A stretch of DNA of 12,888 nt from Collinsella sp. (GCA_031292915.1 JAUMSH010000006.1:1-12888), one strand, 5' to 3'. Positions 7,692 to 12,888 are shown, numbered from the stretch's first letter. Notes: generated from the sequence alone by a model not told the origin. Numbers and translations: made by a program.

Positions 7692-7744
7692 CTTGCTCCT
7701 CCTTTCAAAATGTATGTACGCACTTTGGATATCACGTACAGAAC

Positions 7745-7764
7745 GTCAGGGTTTCACTCCTGAC
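7745..7764. other. Small hairpin in the IIB-IIC intercistronic gap
   Basis: GTCAGG and CCTGAC arms (6 bp) flank an 8-base loop, with ACGT repeated just outside each arm. No U-tract follows in the direction of transcription, so it is not an intrinsic terminator. It could be an RNA processing or stability element in the longest intercistronic gap of the operon; function unproven. Confidence 0.4.
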
Positions 7765-7781
7765 AACGTGGATCACGAGGA

Positions 7782-8264
7782 TTACGAGAAGAGCTTGCTC
7801 GTGTCCTCAACAGGCGTGCTCGGAACGCGCCTGATCTCCAACTCCACCCCCAATTCCTGCAACTCTTTAAACGCAGCGACATCCTCGTCGTTAACTGCGA
7901 CGGAGGTGGCGACTTGGCGCTTTCCTTCCGACATGTGCATGTTGCCGATGTTTACCTTCTTTATAGGCACACCGCCCTTGACGAGCGTAAGCACGTCTTC
8001 CGGTGTTTCGGCCACAATGAAGATCTTCTGGCGCGGGCTCGCCTTGCCAATGACGTCGATGGTCTTCTGCAGGGAGAAGAAACGCGTAGCGACGCCGGCG
8101 GGAGCGGCCATCTTCATGAGGTTCTGGCGCATGGTGTTGGACGCCACGTCGTCGTTGGCGACGAGGATGAGGTTGGAGCCCAGAGTGGAGTTCCACTGGG
8201 TGGCAACCTGACCATGAACCAGTCGGTTATCGATGCGGGTAAGAAGAATGTTGGGTTCTGCCAT
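7782..8264 (-). CDS. agaV: Mannose-family PTS component IIB, GalNAc-type
   Basis: A 160-residue cytoplasmic phosphotransferase domain that passes phosphate from IIA to the sugar. The active site is RLVHGQV (14-20), with His17 the expected phospho-acceptor. The body is full length for a stand-alone IIB (LILVANDDVASN near 32-43, GGVPIKKVNIGNMHMSEGKRQ near 93-113). The GNMH...GK-Q motif is, from memory, characteristic of the GalNAc/galactosamine IIB group (AgaV/AgaB) and not of ManX. The ATG is 9 bases from AAGGAAG. It lies 36 bases after the YajC-family gene and 90 bases before IIC in the same operon. Transport of N-acetylglucosamine-containing or hyaluronan-type sugars is the main alternative, but agaS argues for the galactosamine branch. 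Confidence 0.9.
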   Translation of the reverse strand: MAEPNILLTRIDNRLVHGQVATQWNSTLGSNLILVANDDVASNTMRQNLMKMAAPAGVATRFFSLQKTIDVIGKASPRQKIFIVAETPEDVLTLVKGGVPIKKVNIGNMHMSEGKRQVATSVAVNDEDVAAFKELQELGVELEIRRVPSTPVEDTSKLFS

Positions 8265-8300
8265 GTTGATCAGCTTCCTTTCGATATTTGCTGACGACAG

Positions 8301-8582
8301 TTACTTGATCTCCTGAATCGCGTAACGCGAAACATCTACGACGGCTCCGGATCGGACTTTGATCTGGACCTTCTCGCCTTCGATGCCTTTGACGGTTCCG
8401 TAGATACCGCCGGCGAAAAGAACCTCCTGACCCGGCTTGAGCTCGGTGTGCAGCTCCTTGAAGTACTTCTGCTTCTTCTTCATGTTGATTTGCGACCAGA
8501 TGGTGTAAATCAAGCCCATGATGACAAGCAGGCCTAAAAGAGCGACCGAGGAGCTCAGGACGTTGGCTCCGAAATCGGCCAT
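8301..8582 (-). CDS. YajC-family single-pass membrane protein within the PTS operon
   Basis: A 93-residue protein with one N-terminal membrane segment (about 12-29) followed by a basic stretch KKKQKYF (35-41) and the YajC core: ELKPGQEVLFAGGIYGTV (47-64), then KVRSGAVVDVSRYAI (75-89). Housekeeping YajC associates with SecDF in protein export. This copy lies between IIA (start overlaps the IIA stop by one base, TAATG) and IIB, so it is co-translated with PTS subunits. YajC-family genes are known beside mannose-family PTS genes in other Gram-positives, for example the pneumococcal hyaluronan PTS locus. A role in inserting or stabilising IIC/IID is a reasonable inference, unproven. It should not be assumed to be the cell's Sec YajC. 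Confidence 0.85.
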   Translation of the reverse strand: MADFGANVLSSSVALLGLLVIMGLIYTIWSQINMKKKQKYFKELHTELKPGQEVLFAGGIYGTVKGIEGEKVQIKVRSGAVVDVSRYAIQEIK

Positions 8583-9025
8583 TAGATGCCGTCCTCGTCG
8601 CCGAAGATATCCTCTTCGTCGGAGCCGGCAACGGATGCGACCGTCTGGGCGGTGATGCCCGTCTGGCCAACGGTCACGGCCTGCTCGCCAAGCTCGGCGA
8701 GCGTGGCATTGCCGCGGAGGAACAGAAGCTCAATAACCATGGGAAGGTTGGTGCCAGTCAGAACCTCGACGTTGTCGACATCCTGGGCAATCATCATCGA
8801 CTGGTTGAACGGGGTGCCGCCAAGCAGGTCGGTAAAGACGAGCACGCCATCGCACTCCTCGCGCATGGCGGTAATAGCGGCGCGGAGATCCTCACCGTAG
8901 GAAGCAGCCTGGTCGCCCTCAAAAGGAACGACGGTAAAAGCAGGCTGGTCGCCGGCAACCATAGCGATAGCGCTTGCAAGGCCGGGTGCGAACTGTCCAT
9001 GACCGGTAAGAATAAAGCCAACCAT
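8582..9025 (-). CDS. agaF: Mannose-family PTS component IIA with acidic C-terminal tail
   Basis: A 147-residue cytoplasmic IIA domain that accepts phosphate from HPr and gives it to IIB. ILTGHGQFAPG at 5-15 places the phospho-histidine at His9; FTDLLGGTPFN at 64-74 and VLTGTNLPMVIELL at 87-100 are the other family blocks. Beyond the domain is an acidic tail (GSDEEDIFGDEDGI, 134-147) that is uncommon for stand-alone IIA. First gene of the operon: the ATG follows GGAAGGGAAA, and the mRNA leader is about 140 bases if the promoter at 9172-9180 is right. The gene ends in TAATG, shared with the YajC-family start. Specificity for GalNAc/galactosamine is inferred from companions. Confidence 0.9.
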   Translation of the reverse strand: MVGFILTGHGQFAPGLASAIAMVAGDQPAFTVVPFEGDQAASYGEDLRAAITAMREECDGVLVFTDLLGGTPFNQSMMIAQDVDNVEVLTGTNLPMVIELLFLRGNATLAELGEQAVTVGQTGITAQTVASVAGSDEEDIFGDEDGI

Positions 9026-9035
9026 TCAAATTTCC

Positions 9036-9078
9036 CTTCCGAAGGTGTGTACGATCTGTGTCCGATGATTTTCGGAAG
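9036..9078 (-). promoter_or_regulatory. Possible ribosome-site-sequestering hairpin in the PTS leader
   Basis: On the minus strand CTTCCGAA (9071-9078) is the exact complement of TTCGGAAG (9036-9043), which contains part of the IIA ribosome site GGAAGGG. A competing shorter hairpin, TCCGA with TCGGA (9061-9065), uses the same upstream arm. This is sequence complementarity only; no known riboswitch is recognised. Confidence 0.35.
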
Positions 9079-9141
9079 CCAGCGGGCGCTCGCCCTTAAA
9101 GCTTCTTAGAAAGCGTTCTTTGAAGACCAGTGGTTTCTAAA

Positions 9142-9154
9142 CTGGTAGTAACCA
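9142..9154. promoter_or_regulatory. Operator-like palindrome, probable GntR/HutC site before the PTS operon
   Basis: CTGGTAGTAACCA is identical over 13 bases to the site before agaS at 4849-4861. Extra half-sites follow to its left (ACCAGTGGT at 9126-9134), giving a compound site. It lies about 20 bases downstream of the -10 box, a position that fits repression by the linked GntR protein. Confidence 0.75.
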
Positions 9155-9171
9155 CGTGACGTGTTGTTGTC

Positions 9172-9180
9172 ACTATATCA
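9172..9180 (-). promoter_or_regulatory. Probable extended -10 promoter of the PTS operon
   Basis: The minus strand reads TGATATAGT, a TGn-TATAGT extended -10. No convincing -35 is seen 16-18 bases upstream, as is tolerated with an extended -10. Transcription would start near 9165, leaving the operator at about +11 to +23 and a leader of about 140 bases. Confidence 0.55.
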
Positions 9181-9244
9181 CCCCAGAAGAGGTCGCTTTC
9201 GTTGATTCATACGGTAAAACGTTTTTGCACCGCTCACGGTGATA

Positions 9245-9262
9245 TTTCGACCGTTTACCGGT
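9245..9262. repeat. 18-base repeat, copy 1
   Basis: TTTCGACCGTTTACCGGT matches 9463-9480 at 17 of 18 bases. This copy also contains a local inverted repeat, GACCG-TTTAC-CGGTC (9249-9263). Confidence 0.7.
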
Positions 9263-9285
9263 CGTTAGCACTTCTACCTGCGGTT

Positions 9286-9304
9286 TTGAAACCGTTTCGA
9301 AACG
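9286..9304. promoter_or_regulatory. Cre-like / LacI-family-like palindrome
   Basis: TTGAAACCGTTTCGA (9286-9300) matches the loose cre pattern WTGNAANCGNWNNCW at all but one position, and overlaps the perfect 12-base palindrome CGTTTCGAAACG (9293-9304). It lies about 110 bases upstream of the PTS -10. It may bind a LacI/CcpA-type regulator; none is encoded in the window. Confidence 0.4.
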
Positions 9305-9421
9305 CTTTGGCAAAAGATCGGAACTTTTCCTGTCCCTAAACAACGCAGGGCGGCTAAAAATAGCGTGTAGAAAAATTGCAGGTCATTGTGAAGATATGTG
9401 AATTGGTCTTTTTGACTTAAT

Positions 9422-9437
9422 ACCAGTTAGAACCAGT
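9422..9437. promoter_or_regulatory. Degenerate third copy of the GntR-type half-sites
   Basis: ACCAGTTAGAACCAGT holds two direct ACCAGT half-sites. On the minus strand it reads ACTGGTTCTAACTGGT, close to the TGGTTTCTAAACTGGT at 9131-9146 in the PTS operator. It could be an upstream auxiliary site for the same regulator. Confidence 0.4.
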
Positions 9438-9448
9438 TTTGAGATTAT

Positions 9449-9478
9449 CGGTGAACGGTAGTTTTCGACCGTTCACCG
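9449..9478. repeat. Perfect 11-bp inverted repeat
   Basis: CGGTGAACGGT and ACCGTTCACCG flank an 8-base loop. The right arm is part of the second copy of the 18-base repeat (9463-9480). There is no U-tract on either side, so a protein-binding dyad is more likely than a terminator. Confidence 0.65.
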
Positions 9479-9480
9479 GT
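9463..9480. repeat. 18-base repeat, copy 2
   Basis: TTTCGACCGTTCACCGGT differs from the copy at 9245-9262 by one base. The two copies are in the same orientation, 218 bases apart. Confidence 0.7.
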
Positions 9481-9685
9481 TACTTGTAATCGTTTGCAGC
9501 TGTTTTCCCAGATGAATTAGGGGAACCCGGTGGAGCGCTTGCGCGATCAAAGGAAATTTTGGCATTTGTCCTTATCCCCCACGCGCCAAACTCCGGCATC
9601 CAAAATGAGCTAATAGCTCACGCTAATCGTTTTCAATCATTACTTACTCAGTATCCGTAATTATTTATCGTTTATCGTTAATTCT

Positions 9686-9704
9686 GATATGATACAAGTA
9701 TCAT
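9686..9704 (+). promoter_or_regulatory. Promoter with overlapping palindrome for the DUF2975-HTH unit
   Basis: TGATATGAT is an extended -10 (TATGAT at 9688-9693) with only a weak -35 (TTATCG, 9665-9670). It overlaps the dyad ATGATACAAGTATCAT (9689-9704; 7-base arms), placed where a repressor would block initiation. The Cro/CI-type protein encoded downstream is the obvious candidate. Confidence 0.55.
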
Positions 9705-9727
9705 CCAAAACGCCGATTGGAGGGGTT

Positions 9728-10366
9728 ATGGTCCATCGAAACGCGTCTATATCGAATGAAACCATCAGCCGCGAACAGACGGTAGCCAAACTGAGGAAGC
9801 TCGCTCGCATCTGCAAATGGGCCACAATCTGCATTACCACCGCGCTCTCTCTGGGACTCCTCGCAGTCATTGCGATTGACCTTCTACTCATATTGCCCGG
9901 CCTCTCCCAAGGGTCGTGTCTCCAATCCGTAGAGCTTCAAGCCGGCGAAGGCCCATGCCTTGCTATCGTCGGTACCGATGCGCAGGCCCCACTTATGCTC
10001 GTCGCACACGATGGTCACACTGCCATAGGGAGCCTCTTGATGACATGCCTCGCGCTTACCATCGCGATAAGCGTGCGCAGGCTTTTCTTCAACATTGAAA
10101 AGGAAGGCAGGCCATTTGACCTTGAATGTAACCAGACACTTCGTCGAGTAGGACATTTATTCCTTATCGGCGGCGTTGCCGTGAGGCTTCTTGGTGCCGT
10201 TATCACGGGAATGATACTCTCAGGATTTGGCGGCAGCTTTACGGATGCGTTCGTCGGCCAGTTATTCGAGCCCTCCATGCTCTTTGCAGGCCTGATTATT
10301 TGCCTGATTGCCAGCATCTTCCGCTACGGGTATATCCTGCAAAAACAAGATGACGAGTTGCTCTAG
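9728..10366 (+). CDS. DUF2975-family membrane protein
   Basis: A 212-residue integral membrane protein with four hydrophobic segments (about 33-56, 96-116, 142-165, 181-199). DUF2975 hallmarks are visible: RRLFFNIEKEGRPF at 117-130 after the second segment, RR at 139-140, and the C-terminal FRYGYILQKQDDELL at 198-212. An extracytoplasmic loop of about 40 residues lies between the first two segments and contains two cysteines (64, 77). The ATG at 9728 follows GGAGGGG; an in-frame ATG at 9689 lies within the promoter palindrome and is rejected. It is followed after 9 bases by a YozG-like regulator, a common pairing in Firmicutes and Actinobacteria. Its biochemical function is unknown; it may control the activity of its partner regulator at the membrane. 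Confidence 0.85.
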   Translation: MVHRNASISNETISREQTVAKLRKLARICKWATICITTALSLGLLAVIAIDLLLILPGLSQGSCLQSVELQAGEGPCLAIVGTDAQAPLMLVAHDGHTAIGSLLMTCLALTIAISVRRLFFNIEKEGRPFDLECNQTLRRVGHLFLIGGVAVRLLGAVITGMILSGFGGSFTDAFVGQLFEPSMLFAGLIICLIASIFRYGYILQKQDDELL

Positions 10367-10375
10367 GGGGAATCC

Positions 10376-10615
10376 ATGATTATTCTGCGGCTTGACCGCA
10401 TGCTCGCCGAACGCAAGATCTCATCCAAAGAGCTTGCGGAACGTGTGGGCATCTCCCAGGTTAATATGTCACGCATTAAGACGGGCAAGGTTTCTGCCAT
10501 ACGTTTTTCAACTCTTGACGCGATATGCCGGGCACTCGACTGCCAACCGGGCGATGTACTGGAATATATATCCGACGATGAAGCCGATAGCCTTTTTGGG
10601 CTTAAAGATGAATAG
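10376..10615 (+). CDS. Small Cro/CI (XRE) regulator, YozG-like
   Basis: A 79-residue protein that is almost only a helix-turn-helix domain: RLDRMLAERKISSKELAERV (5-24) then GISQVNMSRIKTGKVSAIRF (25-44), and LDAICRALDCQPGDVLEYI (47-65). This ending is typical of the YozG-like group. A short acidic tail follows. It follows the DUF2975 stop by 9 bases with a GGGGG ribosome site, so both are one transcript. It probably regulates that unit through the palindrome at 9689-9704; inferred from gene pairing and site location. Confidence 0.9.
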   Translation: MIILRLDRMLAERKISSKELAERVGISQVNMSRIKTGKVSAIRFSTLDAICRALDCQPGDVLEYISDDEADSLFGLKDE

Positions 10616-10651
10616 CCATAATTAAACTGCCGATCACGCTCTCAACGCAAA

Positions 10652-10686
10652 TAGCCCGCCAGAACGACTTCCGTACTGGTGGGCTA
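10652..10686. terminator. Hairpin between convergent genes, probable bidirectional terminator
   Basis: An 11-bp stem TAGCCCGCCAG / CTGGTGGGCTA (one wobble pair) with a 13-base loop lies between the HTH stop (10615) and the stop of the opposing gene (10730). U-tracts are weak on both sides (CTTGCT; TTTGCG), so termination may be inefficient. Confidence 0.6.
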
Positions 10687-10729
10687 CTTGCTGTCTATCG
10701 GCTAGATGCTCGATGAGCCGTGCAACTCT

Positions 10730-11812
10730 TTACGCAAACAGGCCGTAGATGCTGATGTTGGCCTTGGCATAGAGGCCGTTCGCATACTCGGTCCACTTGG
10801 AGCTGGCGCTCGAAGCCTGCGAGGAATACTGCTGGTAGGCGGTGTAATAGGCGGTCATGGCCTGCTTATAGGTAGCGCTATCGGCCGTAAAGGCATCGTC
10901 AGCGAAGGCCTTAGCGTAGGTGCTATCGGCGTCCTTCCAGGTACCCTTTTCGCTATCCCACTCGTCGCCGGCAAGGTTGATGATGTAATCGGCGTAGTCC
11001 TTGCTCGCGGCCTCCTCGTTGCCGTCAGCAGGCTCGGTCGGGGCGGTCGGCATGCTTGCGGAGCTATCGCCCACCTTCTTCTTGTAGAGCTTCTGCAGCG
11101 TCGCGGACTGACGGACGATCTGCTTGGCCTGATCCTTGGACACGCCATACTGCGTGGCCATGGTCTTGTAGTCCGAAGTGCCGATGGAATCCTCGGCGTA
11201 CTTCTTCATTTCCTTGGAAGAGACGGTGATGCCCTCGTCCTCGGCGGCGTCGAGCAGGATCTTGTTGCGCACGTAGGACAGGATAACGTCGGCAGAAGGA
11301 GCGGTGTAGTTGCCATCGCTATCCTTGACGGTATCAAGGCTGTACTGGCTCTCGATGGCCTCGCGCGCAGTGATGTCGCTCTTCTTGCCGTTGTAGCTAT
11401 AGCTTGCCACGGTCGAATCGAGCTGGTCCTCGGTGAGGGTCGCCGAGCCGACGCCCTTGCCGCCAAAACCACCGTTGCCGATAAAGAAACCGACCACAGC
11501 AGCGATCACGACGGCAACCACAAAGGCGGCAATCATCGTCTTCTTGTGCTTGGATGCATGGTCGTCTTCATCGGAGTCGTCCTCGTCCTGCTCCTCGGGC
11601 ATGAGGTTCTCGTCAGCGGCATCCGCGGCAATCTGAGCCTCCAGGCGGGCGTCCTCCTCCTCGGCGGTCGTGCCGGCAGCAATGTACTCGGCAGACGTAC
11701 CGGCGACCAGGTCGATCTTCTCGTCCCCGTCACCGTCGGGGCCTTCGCCGCGCTCGATGATCTGGATGCCGTCGATCTCGTCCTTCTCGTCCTTCTTTTG
11801 AATCAGACCCAT
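10730..11812 (-). CDS. Single-pass membrane protein with acidic tail and SurA-N-like outer domain
   Basis: A 360-residue protein. Residues 1-88 are strongly acidic and low in complexity (MPEEQDEDDSDEDDH at 71-85). A basic KHKK then leads into one membrane segment (about 92-113). No lipobox or cleavable signal is seen, so it should be anchored with its C-terminus outside. Residues about 126-250 resemble the helical N-terminal domain of SurA/PrsA chaperones (VRNKILLDAAEDEGITVSSKE near 181-201). No parvulin isomerase domain follows; instead there is a PT-rich linker (253-262) and a Y/A/S-rich helical end. It may assist folding of exported proteins without isomerase activity. ATG 8 bases after AAGGAG. 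Monocistronic: the isocitrate dehydrogenase gene upstream ends before a hairpin. The SurA assignment is by pattern only. Confidence 0.75.
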   Translation of the reverse strand: MGLIQKKDEKDEIDGIQIIERGEGPDGDGDEKIDLVAGTSAEYIAAGTTAEEEDARLEAQIAADAADENLMPEEQDEDDSDEDDHASKHKKTMIAAFVVAVVIAAVVGFFIGNGGFGGKGVGSATLTEDQLDSTVASYSYNGKKSDITAREAIESQYSLDTVKDSDGNYTAPSADVILSYVRNKILLDAAEDEGITVSSKEMKKYAEDSIGTSDYKTMATQYGVSKDQAKQIVRQSATLQKLYKKKVGDSSASMPTAPTEPADGNEEAASKDYADYIINLAGDEWDSEKGTWKDADSTYAKAFADDAFTADSATYKQAMTAYYTAYQQYSSQASSASSKWTEYANGLYAKANISIYGLFA

Positions 11813-11850
11813 ATCAGTTACTCCTTGTTAGGAAACATAGTCCGCAATAG

Positions 11851-11879
11851 AATACGCCCGACAGAGCGCCGGGCGTATT
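11851..11879 (-). terminator. Probable terminator after isocitrate dehydrogenase
   Basis: AATACGCCCG and CGGGCGTATT form a 10-bp stem with a 9-base loop, followed on the minus strand by CTATT, a weak U-run. It lies 60 bases after the dehydrogenase stop and 39 bases before the next gene. Confidence 0.65.
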
Positions 11880-11938
11880 GATTCTTAGGTTATACGCAAA
11901 CACTTAAGTACTATTTAGGCGTTTGCAGTCTGCATGCC

Positions 11939-12888
11939 TTAGGCCAGGTGCGCGATAACGGCATCGGCAAAGGCCTGCGTGCCCACAGCGCCCTCAACGG
12001 AGCCGGTCTGGGCACGACGAACGTCGCCGGTAACCTGCTCACCCTCGTCGAGCGTGGTAGAAACGGCGGCGCGAATGCGATTGGCCGCGTCGTTCTCGCC
12101 CAGGTGATCGAGCATCATAGCCGCGGACAGAATCTCGGCCGTGGGGTTAGCGATATCCTGGCCAGCGATATCGGGCGCGGAGCCGTGCGTCGCCTCGAAG
12201 ATGGCGCAGTCGGCACCGATGTTGGAGCCGGGGGCCATCCCTAAGCCGCCCACCAGGCCAGCGCACAGGTCGCTGCCGATGTCACCGTACAGGTTGGGCA
12301 GCACCAGGACATCGAAGTCGTTGGGGTTCTGGACCAGGCCCATGCAGGTGGCGTCGACGATCTTGTCGTTGAACTCGATATCGGGGTAGTTTGCGGCCAC
12401 CTCGCGCGCGACGCGCAGGAACAGGCCGTCGGTCGCCTTCATGATGTTGGCCTTGTGCACGGCCGTCACCTTTTTGCGGCCACAGCGGCGGGCATACTCA
12501 AAGGCATACTCCACAATGCGGCGGCTCTTGGCGATGGAGATCGGCTTGATCGAGATGGCGGAATCGGCGGCGAAGGTCTTCTGACCCGAGCGCTCGACAA
12601 GCTGCGAGAGCTCCTCGACCTCGGCAGCGCCCTCATCGAACTCGATGCCGGCGTAGAGGTCCTCGGTGTTCTCGCGCACGATGACCAGGTCAACGTCGCG
12701 GAAGCGCGAGCCGTCGCCCGGCTGCGACAGGCAGGGGCGCACGCAGGCGCACAGGTCGAAATGCTTGCGCAGGGCGACGTTAACGCTGCGGAAGCCCGTG
12801 CCGACCGGCGTGGTGATGGGGCCCTTGATGGCAGCCTTGGTCTCGGCGACCGCATCGAGCACATGCTGGGGCAGCGGCGTGCCAAACT
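11939..12888 (-). CDS. icd: NAD-type isocitrate dehydrogenase, N-terminus cut off
   Basis: The visible 315 C-terminal residues belong to the beta-decarboxylating isocitrate/isopropylmalate dehydrogenase family; the start is beyond the right edge. Seen in order: ITTPVGTGFRSVNVALRK (substrate Ser/Asn), RENTEDLYAGIE, VHKANIMKATDG (catalytic Lys), NLYGDIGSDLCAGLVGG (metal aspartates), then EATHGSAPDIAGQDIANP. RENTEDLYAG favours isocitrate over isopropylmalate. In the cofactor pocket, the E. coli NADP enzyme has Lys-Tyr after HGTAP; here it is Asp-Ile, which predicts NAD use. It would make 2-oxoglutarate for glutamate synthesis. The GTG at 12860-12862 is only an internal codon: the frame stays open to the edge with FGTPLPQH, which is normal upstream family sequence. 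Confidence 0.9.
   Translation of the reverse strand, partial: FGTPLPQHVLDAVAETKAAIKGPITTPVGTGFRSVNVALRKHFDLCACVRPCLSQPGDGSRFRDVDLVIVRENTEDLYAGIEFDEGAAEVEELSQLVERSGQKTFAADSAISIKPISIAKSRRIVEYAFEYARRCGRKKVTAVHKANIMKATDGLFLRVAREVAANYPDIEFNDKIVDATCMGLVQNPNDFDVLVLPNLYGDIGSDLCAGLVGGLGMAPGSNIGADCAIFEATHGSAPDIAGQDIANPTAEILSAAMMLDHLGENDAANRIRAAVSTTLDEGEQVTGDVRRAQTGSVEGAVGTQAFADAVIAHLA

Larger units (their letters stand above)
9026..9727. other. Long regulatory intergenic region, about 700 bases, no gene
   Basis: Between the divergent PTS operon (minus) and the DUF2975 gene (plus) there is no frame with coding character. The left 150 bases hold the PTS promoter, operator and leader. Positions 9211-9304 and 9420-9480 are rich in inverted repeats: an operator-like dyad, a near-identical 18-base repeat, and a perfect palindrome CGTTTCGAAACG. 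Positions about 9482-9660 are A+T-richer and nothing recognisable was found there. The right end holds the DUF2975 promoter. A small RNA cannot be excluded, but no hairpin followed by a U-tract was found. Confidence 0.7.

Noticed and set aside
8301..8582. Annotation as the housekeeping Sec YajC subunit
   Set aside because: The gene is embedded in a PTS operon with no secD or secF nearby, so a PTS-linked paralogue is the better description.
9449..9478. Strong inverted repeat read as a terminator of an unseen small RNA
   Set aside because: Neither strand has a U-tract after the stem, and the right arm is part of a repeat with a second copy, which favours a protein site.
9689..9727. Earlier ATG for the DUF2975 gene
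   Set aside because: It lies within the -10/palindrome element and lacks a ribosome site; the ATG at 9728 follows GGAGGGG.
10706..11881. 391-codon plus-strand frame, seemingly hydrophobic
   Set aside because: It is the reverse of the acidic membrane protein; its L/V/G repeats come from the complement of D/E/A codons, and it spans the hairpin at 11851.

Overview
The window comes from a G+C-rich, Gram-positive-type gut bacterium, most likely a Coriobacteriia member close to Collinsella. This is inferred from base composition, the style of the protein families and the gene mix, without a database search. It carries 16 protein-coding genes, two of them cut by the window ends. Thirteen lie on the minus strand. 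No tRNA, rRNA, IS element, prophage gene or CRISPR array is visible.

Left end (1-2330): a tagatose-6-phosphate kinase/1-phosphofructokinase (LacC-like, cut at position 1) follows a LacX-type aldose 1-epimerase homologue on the minus strand. A divergent flavodoxin-family protein on the plus strand ends in a strong intrinsic terminator.

Centre (2334-9200): this is the main content, an amino-sugar (N-acetylgalactosamine/galactosamine) uptake and breakdown locus, all on the minus strand. In transcription order it runs: a five-gene PTS operon (IIA, a YajC-family protein, IIB, IIC, IID), a terminator, a GntR/HutC regulator, the SIS-domain enzyme AgaS, a terminator, then a NagA/AgaA-type deacetylase. 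The inferred pathway is import and phosphorylation of GalNAc by the mannose-family PTS, deacetylation to GalN-6-P, and AgaS deamination/isomerisation to tagatose-6-P. LacC would then phosphorylate that to tagatose-1,6-bisphosphate. The aldolase for the last step is not in the window. A 13-base operator-like sequence, CTGGTAGTAACCA, occurs identically in front of agaS (over the -35 region) and in front of the PTS operon (just downstream of an extended -10). This ties both units to the linked GntR protein.

Positions 9026-9727 are non-coding but dense in palindromes and a near-identical 18-base repeat, which suggests a multi-input control region. To the right is a two-gene plus-strand unit: a DUF2975 membrane protein and a YozG-like Cro/CI regulator, with a palindrome over its promoter. 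A bidirectional-looking hairpin separates it from a convergent gene for a single-pass membrane protein with an acidic cytoplasmic tail and a SurA-N-like outer domain. The right edge holds the C-terminal part of an apparently NAD-dependent isocitrate dehydrogenase.

The most unusual points are a long polar loop inserted in the IID subunit with two DxDGN motifs, the YajC-family gene between PTS genes, the repeat-rich control region, and a possible ribosome-site-sequestering fold in the PTS operon leader.
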